From assembly GCA_963977105.1 (NCBI GenBank), contig CAXBNI010000001.1, positions 992,001-1,056,000 of the forward strand: a stretch of 64,000 bases of DNA. Direction: 5' to 3'. Within the stretch, counting starts at the first letter, position 1; every line of letters begins with the position of its first letter. A program made the position numbers and the translations under genes. The notes under the pieces are model-generated. The model was not told the DNA's origin. It made no database searches and was given only the letters and a program-made list of their open reading frames with translations. Source of the stretch: UBA2705 sp963977105. GTDB lineage: Bacteria > Pseudomonadota > Alphaproteobacteria > Micavibrionales > Micavibrionaceae. Shown here piece after piece: positions 35,223-43,828 of the stretch.

Positions 35223-36581
35223 TTAATATGCGTGCGCACCATGAGCGCCAAGGCTCATGATATATTGAACAACGAACTGATTATCTGCGTTACCATCGGA
35301 TAATTCCTCACGGTTAAACTGAACACGAGCACGAGAAAACTCGCTATTTGTCCAATCCACCATCGCGGCGGCAGCCCATGGGTTATGGCCGCCATCATCC
35401 AAAGCGCTCCCTGACAGACCTGCGGCGACATCACCAGCATAAAGCTGCGAGTACCTTGCCCCTACACGCCATTTCGGATGAAACTTATAAACGCCTTGCG
35501 CGTACCAGCCGCTTTGGGAGTCATCATAAGAAACAGCGCCTGTGCCGGCATCCATATCGTTATAACTGCCGTTTTCATCACGATAGAAATACTCACCTTG
35601 CAGGGTAATTTCCTGCACAGCGTTGTTCCCCGTTGGCGCATAAACCATGCGTGCATCAGCAATGTAAAGGCCGCTATCGCCATCAAATACAACCATATCT
35701 TCATTGGCAGAGCGCTCTGCGCCTTCAATCTGCAACGTGGAAAGCCCAAAACGCCAGCTTGTATCATCGCCTATATCACCACCAACGCGGCCGTATGCTG
35801 TCCATGATCCGGCATCATTGCCATCTGCGCCACCACCGGGAAAATCATCCCCGCGATACACACCGCCGCCAACTTCTGAGTAAAGATCCGTTGGTAATAT
35901 TGCCGAGATCTGTAGCCCATCATCCGCATAGTTACCATTTAAAAACGCACGATTTGTAAGCGGTCTGTCTGCAAAATCATCGCTATGACTGTGATGTGAA
36001 TTAAGATAACCAAGTTCAGAGAAGAACCGTCCAGCTTTTGCTTGAAGACCATAGGGAAGAGATGTCGTTTCCACATAGACTTCCTCTATCTCGACTTCCG
36101 TCCCGCCGCCTTCTTCGACTAAGGCAACCGTTGCACTGCCACGGAAAATATCATCAACATTGGCAGAGAAGTTAAGTTCCGTTTCATCAATGCCAAAACC
36201 TTCACTGCCGCGTTCAGCCTCTTCTCCAACCGCAAACCCAGCAAACTCATTGTTATCTGCGGTGAAGTTTTGATATTGCCCTTGTAGAATAACACTAATT
36301 TCAGGGTTAAAGCTGTTATCGTTAATGCGCCGCTCAGCCGTAGCGGGGATAGAGGATTCTCCGACTACAAGCTTACCCACATCGTGCTTTTCCGCTGTAC
36401 GTAATTGCTTGGTTTCCAGTATTCCTACTTTTTGTTCAAGCAGCTCAATTTTGCTTTCATAAGCTTGTTGCATGGCTCTGATTTCGCTGCGCAACGCTTC
36501 AAGGTCTGTATTTGCAGCAAAAGCTGGAGATACAGTTAACAGAGCAGCCGCACTGGCTGCTAATAGCAGTTTTTTAGACAT
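35223..36581 (-). CDS. Outer-membrane beta-barrel protein of the zinc cluster
   Basis: The 452-residue protein has a signal peptide (cleavage near PAFA), a coiled-coil segment at about residues 27-60 (ALRSEIRAMQQAYESKIE), then a long run of amphipathic beta strands with Gly/Asp/Tyr turns, and ends YIMSLGAHGAHAY, an unusual His-rich C-terminus. The composition fits an outer-membrane porin-like barrel. The coiled coil may trimerise it or bind peptidoglycan. Location 12 bases before znuA suggests it carries zinc across the outer membrane; that is inference. No TonB box or plug domain is seen. Confidence 0.78.
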   Translation of the reverse strand: MSKKLLLAASAAALLTVSPAFAANTDLEALRSEIRAMQQAYESKIELLEQKVGILETKQLRTAEKHDVGKLVVGESSIPATAERRINDNSFNPEISVILQGQYQNFTADNNEFAGFAVGEEAERGSEGFGIDETELNFSANVDDIFRGSATVALVEEGGGTEVEIEEVYVETTSLPYGLQAKAGRFFSELGYLNSHHSHSDDFADRPLTNRAFLNGNYADDGLQISAILPTDLYSEVGGGVYRGDDFPGGGADGNDAGSWTAYGRVGGDIGDDTSWRFGLSTLQIEGAERSANEDMVVFDGDSGLYIADARMVYAPTGNNAVQEITLQGEYFYRDENGSYNDMDAGTGAVSYDDSQSGWYAQGVYKFHPKWRVGARYSQLYAGDVAAGLSGSALDDGGHNPWAAAAMVDWTNSEFSRARVQFNREELSDGNADNQFVVQYIMSLGAHGAHAY

Positions 36582-36626
36582 ATGATATGTCCTTTCTTAT
36601 CTAATTTTTTGTAATAGGCTAGTGAT

Positions 36627-36974
36627 TTAGATAGAAAGAACAGGGGGAGCACGAGGGTTATAAGGCAGCGCTGTGGCATGTGAAACAAAGGATATTTCAA
36701 CTGGTGAAAACAAGTCATTGCCGAGAGAGAAATCAATACTTAGCACGTCCTCAGCATAAAACGCGACCTGCAGTGTTTTGCTCAATAAATATTCAGGACA
36801 GACATGCGAAGAAGGGGCCCTTTTATCAGGTTCCCCATGATCCACATCGACATGTTGCGCCATCTGGCCTTCAAAACCATGATCAAAATGGACGGCATTA
36901 TGCTGTGCAATCGCAATCTGTGCGAATGCAAAAGCTAATACTGCCAATACGGATATAGTTTTTCGAAAGCTCAT
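36627..36974 (-). CDS. Small exported His-containing protein at head of the zinc operon
   Basis: A 115-residue protein with a signal peptide (about 25 residues, ending QIAIA) followed by a His/Asp-rich segment (HNAVHFDHGF, HVDVDHGE), a single Cys (HVCPEYL) and a Pro-containing tail. Two ATGs are possible (36983 and 36974); neither has a strong ribosome site. The His-rich stretch suggests zinc binding in the periplasm. It lies 45 bases before the barrel gene on the same strand and is probably the first gene of the operon. Confidence 0.68.
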   Translation of the reverse strand: MSFRKTISVLAVLAFAFAQIAIAQHNAVHFDHGFEGQMAQHVDVDHGEPDKRAPSSHVCPEYLLSKTLQVAFYAEDVLSIDFSLGNDLFSPVEISFVSHATALPYNPRAPPVLSI

Positions 36975-36990
36975 GCGCCACATCTATCAA

Positions 36991-37010
36991 CTTGCTTTAT
37001 TTTTTGCAAG
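36991..37010. promoter_or_regulatory. Inverted repeat before the zinc operon
   Basis: CTTGC (36991-36995) and GCAAG (37006-37010) flank an AT-rich 10-base spacer, 17 bases before the first gene. It could be a regulator (Zur-type) site, but it does not match a consensus I can name. Confidence 0.3.
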
Positions 37011-37140
37011 GCTTCTTTTCACTAAAAATGATGAGAACGTTGAATAAGTGCCCCGTAGGTCGCCCAGCGGCAAAGCGCGCTACCGAATTGTTTTAAAAGT
37101 GATTTTTAACATTATCATGAACGTCCGCGCCAAAGCATTC

Positions 37141-37578
37141 CTATTGTATCGGCGCAGCTTTAGGGACGTTGATGTTCGGTGCTACTGCCGCAGTTTCTTC
37201 TTGTTTTTTATGCTCAAGCATCGCGACAGGCGAAATGCTCCCTAACAGTTCTGGGGAAAAAGTCGCCTCGAAGTATATATCATCATAACCATCGTGATAA
37301 ACACGATTAACGCACACACCTAAATTCTTCATTTTTTCTTTAACACCATGAGTTGCGGGCATTTGTTCAAGGACCAAATTTGTCGCAGGGCGCTTACCGA
37401 ACCGCGCACTAAAATATCCTTTTTGAACAATATTAGCCAACATCTTATCGTCAAAAACAATAGACTGATAAAAGGCATCTAATTGTTCATTGCAGGCTCT
37501 GGCCACTTCAAGGAATTTTTCCTGTAATGCTACCGTATCATTTACAGAAATTTCTGTTTTGTTTTTATTGCTAAACAT
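37141..37578 (-). CDS. Hypothetical cytosolic protein
   Basis: A 145-residue orphan: an N-terminal helical part (VALQEKFLEVARACNEQLDAF), a basic centre (YFSARFGKRPATN) and a strand-rich segment (GVCVNRVYHDGYDDIYFEATFSPELLG), with an Ala/Pro-rich tail. The ribosome site is GGGAGAG. It is last in a run of four minus-strand genes. No function is proposed. Confidence 0.65.
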   Translation of the reverse strand: MFSNKNKTEISVNDTVALQEKFLEVARACNEQLDAFYQSIVFDDKMLANIVQKGYFSARFGKRPATNLVLEQMPATHGVKEKMKNLGVCVNRVYHDGYDDIYFEATFSPELLGSISPVAMLEHKKQEETAAVAPNINVPKAAPIQ

Positions 37579-37601
37579 ATTTTCTTCTCTCCCGTTTGCC
37601 T

Positions 37602-37931
37602 TTACAGATAATACGTATCTTTATCCATGTCCCGAATCTCTAGCGTTATCGCACAGCCTGCTGGCGCTGTGCGTTTCATTAATGCGTGGAGCGGATCGCC
37701 ATATGATTTTTTGGTGGCAAGGTCGCGCCCTTCTAATATCAGCAGCGTCGCATGCATCATCAGCCCGCGCAGCCCTGTTTCACCAACCACGTTATGGTCG
37801 ACAGATATACCGCGCGTTTTAATGCGCGCTTTGTCAATCCCTGCACTTGCCAATTTTTCATGCATCGCTTTAAGCAATTGCGGCATTTGGTCATCAAGCT
37901 GTTTTGAATATTCAACAATTATATGCGGCAT
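37602..37931 (-). CDS. 5-carboxymethyl-2-hydroxymuconate isomerase (CHMI) family protein
   Basis: A 109-residue member of the tautomerase superfamily, CHMI branch. The N-terminus is MPHIIVEYS, giving the catalytic Pro after Met removal. It has HALMKRTAPAG in the second half and GDPLHALMK. Enzymes of this family act in aromatic degradation, but no other such gene is near, so its substrate here is open. The start at 37931 follows AGGATCGAAA; a longer frame would hide the Pro. Confidence 0.8.
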   Translation of the reverse strand: MPHIIVEYSKQLDDQMPQLLKAMHEKLASAGIDKARIKTRGISVDHNVVGETGLRGLMMHATLLILEGRDLATKKSYGDPLHALMKRTAPAGCAITLEIRDMDKDTYYL

Positions 37932-37982
37932 TTTCGATCCTAATCCTGTTTCTGGTACTTTTGAACTTGCAATCAAGTTTTA

Positions 37983-38360
37983 TTATTTAGGATTAGGACC
38001 GTCAATGATAATTACAGGTTTAATATCCTGCTTTTTATCGCCTTGGTTTTCTTCAATAAATTCTATCTCCCCTGTCACCGCATTAAACGTCGCAGCGGGC
38101 TTCAAATCCGCGACATTAAATGTCACGCCGTCAGGGTAAATCGTGGTTTGCTTTTTGCCCTCGCTCACGAGATCCTCCTCATCAAAGAATACAGCGCCCT
38201 GTATTTTTACCTGTTCAGGCTCGTCATCAAGCACAACCTCATCAGGGGAAAAATATATCGGGCCGCGCAAAGACTGTGCAGCCTCATCATGACGATCTAC
38301 ATCTTCTGGCATAAATTCGGCATCTTCTGAGAATATGATTTGTTTTTTTAAATCCGTCAT
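37983..38360 (-). CDS. Acidic orphan protein with four imperfect repeats
   Basis: A 125-residue, Asp/Glu-rich protein. Four copies of a short strand-turn unit (IIFSED near residue 8, IYFSPDE near 35, VFFDEED near 57, IYPDGV near 74) repeat at about 20-27 residue spacing. It has no signal peptide. The ribosome site is AAGGGT. It is 12 bases after the gene at 38373, suggesting co-translation. The repeat and acidity suggest a binding or scaffold role, but this is a guess. Confidence 0.65.
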   Translation of the reverse strand: MTDLKKQIIFSEDAEFMPEDVDRHDEAAQSLRGPIYFSPDEVVLDDEPEQVKIQGAVFFDEEDLVSEGKKQTTIYPDGVTFNVADLKPAATFNAVTGEIEFIEENQGDKKQDIKPVIIIDGPNPK

Positions 38361-38372
38361 GACGGGTTACCC

Positions 38373-38882
38373 TTACATTGTGTTTTGCAGTGTTTTTTGT
38401 TGCACGGCTTGTTTAAATTCATCTTTTTTCCACTCTAAATGGATACTCAGTGCATGCCTTAAGAATAAGTTCTCTATATTCATATCCGAAAAATGCTTAC
38501 GCTCTAGATTAACAGATGACACTCCCGCCGACACCTCAGCCAAGCGTGTGGTTAATGCGTTGCCACCTTGCGTATCAAGCAATTGCGTAAGGCTTAAGCC
38601 ATCCGTACCGTTTATGATCGACAGACCTTTCCACGACTTCATAACAATAGGCTTATTACTTTCAAGAGACTGGATAATGTCAGCATCACTCACAGCGGCA
38701 AAGATTTTGCTTAAAGATTTAAGCTCTACGTCTTGTTTAGCGGCTTTCTTTGCTTCGGCCGTGCATTTTTGCTCTACAAGCTTTGCACAGGACTCATATT
38801 GCCCTTTCACTTTACATGCTTCGCGCTCGGCTTGTGCCTCAAGGGCTGAGGCCAGTTTTTCTACTAAAGATTTCTTAGTCAT
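38373..38882 (-). CDS. Hypothetical helical protein
   Basis: A 169-residue orphan: an N-terminal coiled-coil-like, Ala/Glu/Lys-rich helix (residues 1-60) with three cysteines (CKVKGQYESCAKLVEQKC), then a mixed domain and a helical end. No signal peptide. First gene of a minus-strand group of four; AAGGA precedes the ATG by 8 bases. Function unknown. Confidence 0.62.
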   Translation of the reverse strand: MTKKSLVEKLASALEAQAEREACKVKGQYESCAKLVEQKCTAEAKKAAKQDVELKSLSKIFAAVSDADIIQSLESNKPIVMKSWKGLSIINGTDGLSLTQLLDTQGGNALTTRLAEVSAGVSSVNLERKHFSDMNIENLFLRHALSIHLEWKKDEFKQAVQQKTLQNTM

Positions 38883-38990
38883 TTCACTATTCCTTGCTGC
38901 GTCATATAAGAATTCGCGTTAATTTACGTAAGATTCTCCCCGCTGTCAAGCAATATGTCAAATGCTTTGTGCTTTTTACAACTTCATATC

Positions 38991-39019
38991 TTGCGTTTAG
39001 CCGCATTTATATATATGTT
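38991..39019 (+). promoter_or_regulatory. Candidate sigma-70 promoter of lepA
   Basis: TTGCGT (38991-38996), a 17-base spacer and TATGTT (39014-39019), 47 bases before the lepA start. Confidence 0.45.
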
Positions 39020-39066
39020 CACAATTCCAATATTAACGCCTTGAGCACAGAGTATTTAAGCCGATC

Positions 39067-40887
39067 ATGAGTAACGAAACGCATAAATTAGAACACATCC
39101 GAAATTTCGCAATTATCGCGCATATTGACCACGGTAAGTCCACATTGGCGGATCGCTTGATCCAAACATGTGGCGGCGTTGAAGAACGCGACCTTGGCGA
39201 ACAAATGCTTGATAACATGGATATTGAACGTGAGCGCGGCATCACGATCAAGGCACAAACTGTTCGCCTTATGTATACGGCGAAAGACGGCATTGAATAC
39301 CAGCTCAACTTAATGGACACACCAGGCCATGTTGACTTTGCCTATGAAGTATCACGCTCACTTGCAGCCTGTGAAGGCTCTGTACTGGTTGTTGACTCAA
39401 CGCAAGGCGTTGAAGCACAGACGCTTGCCAATGTGTATCAGGCGCTTGATAATGACCACGAAATTGTTATGGCGATCAATAAAATTGATTTACCTGCCGC
39501 CGATCCTGAAGCCGTCAAGACAGAGGTTGAAGACGTTATTGGGCTTGATTGTTCAGACGCGGTTGAATGTTCAGGTAAAAGCGGCATTGGCATTGACAAT
39601 TTATTAGAAGCTATTGTGACAAGGTTGCCTTGCCCACCACATGGTGATGGCGAAGAACCAACACGCGCCTTATTGGTTGATAGTTGGTATGATTCTTATT
39701 TGGGCGTGGTTATTTTGGTGCGCGTTGAACATGGTTTCCTGCGTAAAGGCCAAAAGGTTCTGTTTATGAACTCTGGCGCTGAACGTATCGTTGATCGTGT
39801 CGGCGTATTTACGCCAAAGCCACTGATTACAGACATACTCGGCCCCGGTGAAATGGGCTTTATTACAGCAGGCATTAAAGAGATATCCGAAACGCAAGTT
39901 GGCGATACGGTGACAGATTTAAAACGGCCTTGTGCAACAGCCATGGAGGGCTTTAAGCCATCGATCCCGATGGTCTTTTGCTCACTTTTCCCGGTTGACA
40001 CATCAGAATTCGACAAGCTGCGCGATTCACTTGGCCGCCTCGCCTTAAATGATGCTTCGCTGCATTACGAAATGGAAAGCTCACAGGCTCTAGGCCTTGG
40101 TTTCCGCTGTGGCTTCCTTGGTCTCCTGCATATGGAGATCATACAAGAGCGCCTTGAGCGCGAATTTGACTTGGATTTGATCCCCACTGCGCCAAGCGTG
40201 GTCTACCACATTCATAAAAATGATGGCACAATAGAGGAGTTATATAACCCCGCAGATTTACCTGATGTTGTCCATATTGACCATATCGAAGAACCGTGGA
40301 TAAAAGCCACAATTCTGACACCGGATGAACATCTGGGCAGCCTGTTGCAGCTCTGCCAAGAACGCCGCGGTGAGCAAATTGATCTGACTTATGCAGGTGA
40401 CCGCGCAATGCTGGTTTATAAACTGCCGCTAAACGAAGTTGTCTTTGATTTCTATGACCGTTTGAAATCAATCTCACGCGGTTATGCTTCCTTTGATTAT
40501 GAACTTGCAGGCTATGCGACGAATGACCTTGTTAAAATGGAAATCCGCGTCAACCAAGAACCTGTTGATGCGCTGTCGATGATTGTCCACCGCTCCGTCA
40601 CAGAAACGCGTGGGCGCGCCCTATGTAAGCGCTTAAAAGAGCTTATACCGCGCCAGATGTTTAAAATCGCGATACAAGCTGCGATTGGCGGCAAGATTAT
40701 TGCCGCTGAGCATTTAAGTGCGATGCGTAAAGATGTTACAGCCAAATGTTATGGCGGCGATATTAGCCGTAAGCGTAAACTGCTAGACAAGCAGAAAAAA
40801 GGTAAGAAGAAAATGCGCGAATACGGCAATGTCCAAATTCCGCAAAGTGCCTTTATTAACGCACTTAAAATGGGCGATGATAACTAG
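39067..40887 (+). CDS. lepA: Elongation factor 4 (LepA)
   Basis: Ribosome-associated GTPase. The 606-residue length fits LepA, not EF-G. The G1 loop AHIDHGKST, the switch RGITIKAQ, DTPGHVDF, and NKIDLP are intact. The C-terminal LepA-specific domain contains IGGKIIAAEHLSAMRKDVTAK and the basic KKGKKKMREYG tail. It stands as a single gene with a hairpin shortly after it. Confidence 0.97.
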   Translation: MSNETHKLEHIRNFAIIAHIDHGKSTLADRLIQTCGGVEERDLGEQMLDNMDIERERGITIKAQTVRLMYTAKDGIEYQLNLMDTPGHVDFAYEVSRSLAACEGSVLVVDSTQGVEAQTLANVYQALDNDHEIVMAINKIDLPAADPEAVKTEVEDVIGLDCSDAVECSGKSGIGIDNLLEAIVTRLPCPPHGDGEEPTRALLVDSWYDSYLGVVILVRVEHGFLRKGQKVLFMNSGAERIVDRVGVFTPKPLITDILGPGEMGFITAGIKEISETQVGDTVTDLKRPCATAMEGFKPSIPMVFCSLFPVDTSEFDKLRDSLGRLALNDASLHYEMESSQALGLGFRCGFLGLLHMEIIQERLEREFDLDLIPTAPSVVYHIHKNDGTIEELYNPADLPDVVHIDHIEEPWIKATILTPDEHLGSLLQLCQERRGEQIDLTYAGDRAMLVYKLPLNEVVFDFYDRLKSISRGYASFDYELAGYATNDLVKMEIRVNQEPVDALSMIVHRSVTETRGRALCKRLKELIPRQMFKIAIQAAIGGKIIAAEHLSAMRKDVTAKCYGGDISRKRKLLDKQKKGKKKMREYGNVQIPQSAFINALKMGDDN

Positions 40888-40925
40888 CCAAATCGCCCAG
40901 CCGACATCACATATAGATTACTTTT

Positions 40926-40953
40926 CAAGGCATAATTTCAGTATTATGCCTTG
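40926..40953. terminator. Strong hairpin between lepA and a convergent orphan gene
   Basis: A perfect 11-bp stem (CAAGGCATAAT, 40926-40936, and 40943-40953) with a 6-base loop lies between two convergent genes. No T-run follows on either strand, so termination is likely but not certain. Confidence 0.6.
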
Positions 40954-40981
40954 CAATATATAGAGGCTTTATGTGCCTGCG

Positions 40982-41287
40982 CTAAGCTGGCTTTGGAATG
41001 TTGAACAACTTACGCGCCGTCGCCGTTTTGTCCGCGCTGCTATCAAAAGCTTTTAACGTTGAGTATTCATAGCCCGTCTGCAATTCTTCCTTTATTGAAC
41101 TAAACTGCTCTTGCGCTTTTTCATTCGCATGTTCAGGCAAGGCAATATACAGCCAAAATTTGTATTCACTTGGGACAGCTATCATTCTAACGTCTAATTC
41201 AACACGCCGAGATGCGCGCGCAAACGCCCAGCACATTTGGGTTTCGCTTTTTGAATGGTAAAGCTCCATATCATTTGATGTATTCAT
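40982..41287 (-). CDS. Hypothetical small cytosolic protein
   Basis: A 101-residue orphan with no signal peptide; charged at both ends with a central strand-like segment (VELDVRMIAVPSEYKFWLYIALP). The ribosome site AGGGGGC is good. It is convergent with lepA. No known motif. Confidence 0.62.
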   Translation of the reverse strand: MNTSNDMELYHSKSETQMCWAFARASRRVELDVRMIAVPSEYKFWLYIALPEHANEKAQEQFSSIKEELQTGYEYSTLKAFDSSADKTATARKLFNIPKPA

Positions 41288-41513
41288 TATTTGCCCCCTG
41301 AAATTGGCATTTATTTTATTTATTTGTACTGCACAATAGTACGACAGACAAAAAAAGGCTACAGATATTCATAGCTTTTTACGTTTAAATATACCTTTTT
41401 GCTTGATTATGTAATTATATTATGTTAAACAAGCAACCATAATAATAATATTATTGCGCGGCTTAACGCACTTAAAACAAAAATATACAGCCGCCAAATT
41501 TGGGGAGATACAA

Positions 41514-42668
41514 ATGAAACAGCTAAAATACGCACTAAGCTTAGGCACGATGTTAAGCCTCCCCATCATGGCCAGCGCCGTAGAGATCACAACAACTGGG
41601 GCCGCGACTCCTATTCAGCAACAGGATGCATACAACTTAGCGCATCAATACAGCCCCACACAAGCCCAGCGTTTTACAGCTCAAATCAGCCAAAACAAAT
41701 CAAACTGGTTTTGGAACGCTAGTACTAGCGTTGCCCAAAATAATAACAAACCCCATTCTCGTGAGTATGTTAAGATCAAACGAGATGATAAAGAAAATTA
41801 TGCGCAGAGATACATCAACTTCCCGAACCTGATCACGACAGGGATACCCATATTAGGCAAAGCTTTAGAAACAAGCATTAATAAAGCGCTGCATAAACGC
41901 ATAACAAAAACAGAGCTACATTATGCGCGCGTTGAAGCGTTTAACCGTTTACAGGCCTATGCAGAAACCGTGCAACAGAACAATCCAGAGCTATACGAAA
42001 GCTCAGCAGACGTAACAGACGCCTTGCATCAAAACCGCCTGAGTACCGGGTTGTTTAATCAGACTGCACTTAACCAACCCCACAGACAAAGCATCGGATT
42101 CACATCCTTTGATAGCACCATTCATCACGATGTGGCCTCTGTACTTGACCATTACAACGCTGTACGAACACAGCCTGGTGTGCGGTTACGGGGCGAGCTT
42201 GGTTACAAAACCAACAGCTTTGAATGGCGTATGGGCCTACAAAAACAAAAAACTGACGGCATGACCAGCAGTACAGAACCTCAAAAGCGCAAAAGCTTTT
42301 ACAGCGCAGCAAGCTGGGATATTTCAGAGCGGTTGAATTACTTTAACGTCTTCACTCAAGAGAAATTTAAAAACCGCTTTGGGCTGGAAGGGTTTTCTAA
42401 TGATGCCACCGCACATTACCATCGCCTGAGTTATGCGCTGAATGAGAATACAAATATATTCATTGGTAAAGGCCGCACAAATGATGACCTCCTCGGTCAA
42501 GTAGAGCAGCGTCATAGCGGCGTACAAAACTGCACCGAGCTGCGCAATATCTGGAATATCTGCAGCAGCGTGAGCTACCAGATAACATCTTACGGTGCAG
42601 ATTCCAGCCAAGTAATGAGCGATAAAAAAGGCGCACATCTGGCGCTGACTGCCAAGATGAACTTTTAA
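41514..42668 (+). CDS. Outer-membrane-like orphan protein
   Basis: The 384-residue protein starts with a signal peptide (MKQLKYALSLGTM..., cleavage near ASA) and is otherwise made of short alternating strands with many aromatic turns. It ends AKMNF, with the terminal Phe typical of outer-membrane barrels. Middle residues (~90-170) form a less regular, Lys/Asn-rich region. A pair of cysteines (CTELRNIWNICSS) near the C-terminus could form a disulphide. The ribosome site is GGGGAGA. No family recognised. A hairpin follows its stop. Confidence 0.68.
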   Translation: MKQLKYALSLGTMLSLPIMASAVEITTTGAATPIQQQDAYNLAHQYSPTQAQRFTAQISQNKSNWFWNASTSVAQNNNKPHSREYVKIKRDDKENYAQRYINFPNLITTGIPILGKALETSINKALHKRITKTELHYARVEAFNRLQAYAETVQQNNPELYESSADVTDALHQNRLSTGLFNQTALNQPHRQSIGFTSFDSTIHHDVASVLDHYNAVRTQPGVRLRGELGYKTNSFEWRMGLQKQKTDGMTSSTEPQKRKSFYSAASWDISERLNYFNVFTQEKFKNRFGLEGFSNDATAHYHRLSYALNENTNIFIGKGRTNDDLLGQVEQRHSGVQNCTELRNIWNICSSVSYQITSYGADSSQVMSDKKGAHLALTAKMNF

Positions 42669-42676
42669 CGCACAGC

Positions 42677-42701
42677 AAGCATTGCGTTTTTCACAATGCT
42701 T
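42677..42701 (+). terminator. Hairpin after the outer-membrane-like gene
   Basis: AAGCATTG (42677-42684) pairs with CAATGCTT (42694-42701) over a 9-base loop, 8 bases after the stop. No clean T-run follows. Confidence 0.4.
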
Positions 42702-42799
42702 ATCTTGTTGAGAAATCATAAATTTTTTAGCTCTACGCTATCTAATCTTAGGCACTCCTTATAAAATGCCCCTAGAAAATCTTTTAAGGAGTATATACC

Positions 42800-43123
42800 A
42801 TGGCAAGCGTGCCCAACATTCAATTTCCAGAAATTTTTCAACAGCTCCCTGCGTTTAAGTGTCGTTTTGATGCTTTCCAAATGAACGGTGAAAACTGCAA
42901 AATCTTATTTGCAACATACCCCGCCAACACAAATATTGACCCACACACACATGATACATTCAACTGGGGCCTTATCACTCGCGGAGCCATGCATTTAACG
43001 GTTGAAGGCGTCGAAAAAACCTATCGCGTCGGCGAGTGGTTTAATGTCCCGCTAGAAGCTAACCATTCTGCACGCTGCGATGACGCCACCGAAGTCATTG
43101 AATTCTGGTTTAATCCTGAATAA
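42800..43123 (+). CDS. Cupin-domain protein
   Basis: A 107-residue single-domain cupin. The metal-site motif PHTHDTFNWG is followed by the glycine-rich TRGAMHLTVEG turn, then VGEWFNVPLEANHSARC, so two His plus a distal His are present as in small cupin enzymes and sensors. The ribosome site is AAGGAG. It precedes the tandem paralogous pair but has a separate promoter from it. The substrate is unknown. Confidence 0.8.
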   Translation: MASVPNIQFPEIFQQLPAFKCRFDAFQMNGENCKILFATYPANTNIDPHTHDTFNWGLITRGAMHLTVEGVEKTYRVGEWFNVPLEANHSARCDDATEVIEFWFNPE

Positions 43124-43133
43124 GAATATCTTA

Positions 43134-43162
43134 TTGACATAATGTCCGTTTTCGCTTATGGT
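43134..43162 (+). promoter_or_regulatory. Sigma-70 promoter of the tandem paralogous pair
   Basis: A perfect -35 TTGACA (43134-43139), a 17-base spacer and TATGGT (43157-43162), 26 bases before the start of the gene at 43188. It is the best promoter match seen in the window. Confidence 0.7.
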
Positions 43163-43187
43163 TACGCACCACCATAAGGAAGACACA

Positions 43188-43811
43188 ATGGCATTATTTG
43201 CAAAACTAAAAGAAATCTTTTCAAACAAAGTAGAGTCCTTGGAGGATTCTATGGCGCTCGCCAACCCATTAGACATTCAGGTTTTCGAAGGTTTAATGGG
43301 CGAGTCTAAAGCGCTGAGCTACTGCCTAACAACCTTATGTTTGGATAAGGAGCTCGACATCAATGATCTTGTCAGCCAGCTACACCCCAGCACCATTGAA
43401 ATTGCCAAAAAACTCTATTTTGAAGGCTTTAGCGAAGAAAATATGAGCCTTGAAGAGTGCACAGCCGCGCTGCGTAATGAATGGTTACTTTTCTATCCTG
43501 ATGCTGTATTCCTTGAACAAGCGATCCGTCATGGCTTTGATGAGCAGACACAAAAAGAAAACATTACTGATGCACTTATAAACGACGCCAATGAACGCTT
43601 AATTGACATTAATAAAACATGTCATGACATGTTTTGCAGCTTTATGGGCTATAAAAACGGCCAAATGCCACCACACCGCATAGTTGACAGCGTCGCTTAC
43701 GCTATAAAGAACGATATGTGCGAAAATAAAGAGTTAACACACTGGTTTCCGGTCGCAAATGCGATGATTGATGACGATGACGCGTCAACAAGCCCAAAAC
43801 CACATTTATAA
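43188..43811 (+). CDS. Tandem orphan paralogue 1
   Basis: A 207-residue, acidic, mostly helical cytosolic protein. Its second half matches the next gene (FC-x-x-MGY, a hydrophobic helix with A-x-AI-x-N-x-M, then WFPVA followed by an acidic end). The N-terminal halves are less similar but both start with FxxLxxI. The ATG follows AAGGA. No known domain. It is 17 bases before paralogue 2, so they form an operon, possibly extended to the DUF455 gene. Confidence 0.68.
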   Translation: MALFAKLKEIFSNKVESLEDSMALANPLDIQVFEGLMGESKALSYCLTTLCLDKELDINDLVSQLHPSTIEIAKKLYFEGFSEENMSLEECTAALRNEWLLFYPDAVFLEQAIRHGFDEQTQKENITDALINDANERLIDINKTCHDMFCSFMGYKNGQMPPHRIVDSVAYAIKNDMCENKELTHWFPVANAMIDDDDASTSPKPHL

Positions 43812-43828
43812 GTTAAGGGAGATTAAAA

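Noticed and set aside
38335..38922. 195-codon plus-strand reading frame
   Set aside because: It lies opposite the 169-residue gene at 38373-38882, which has a good ribosome site and operon context; the plus frame has a Cys/Phe-rich composition typical of antisense frames.
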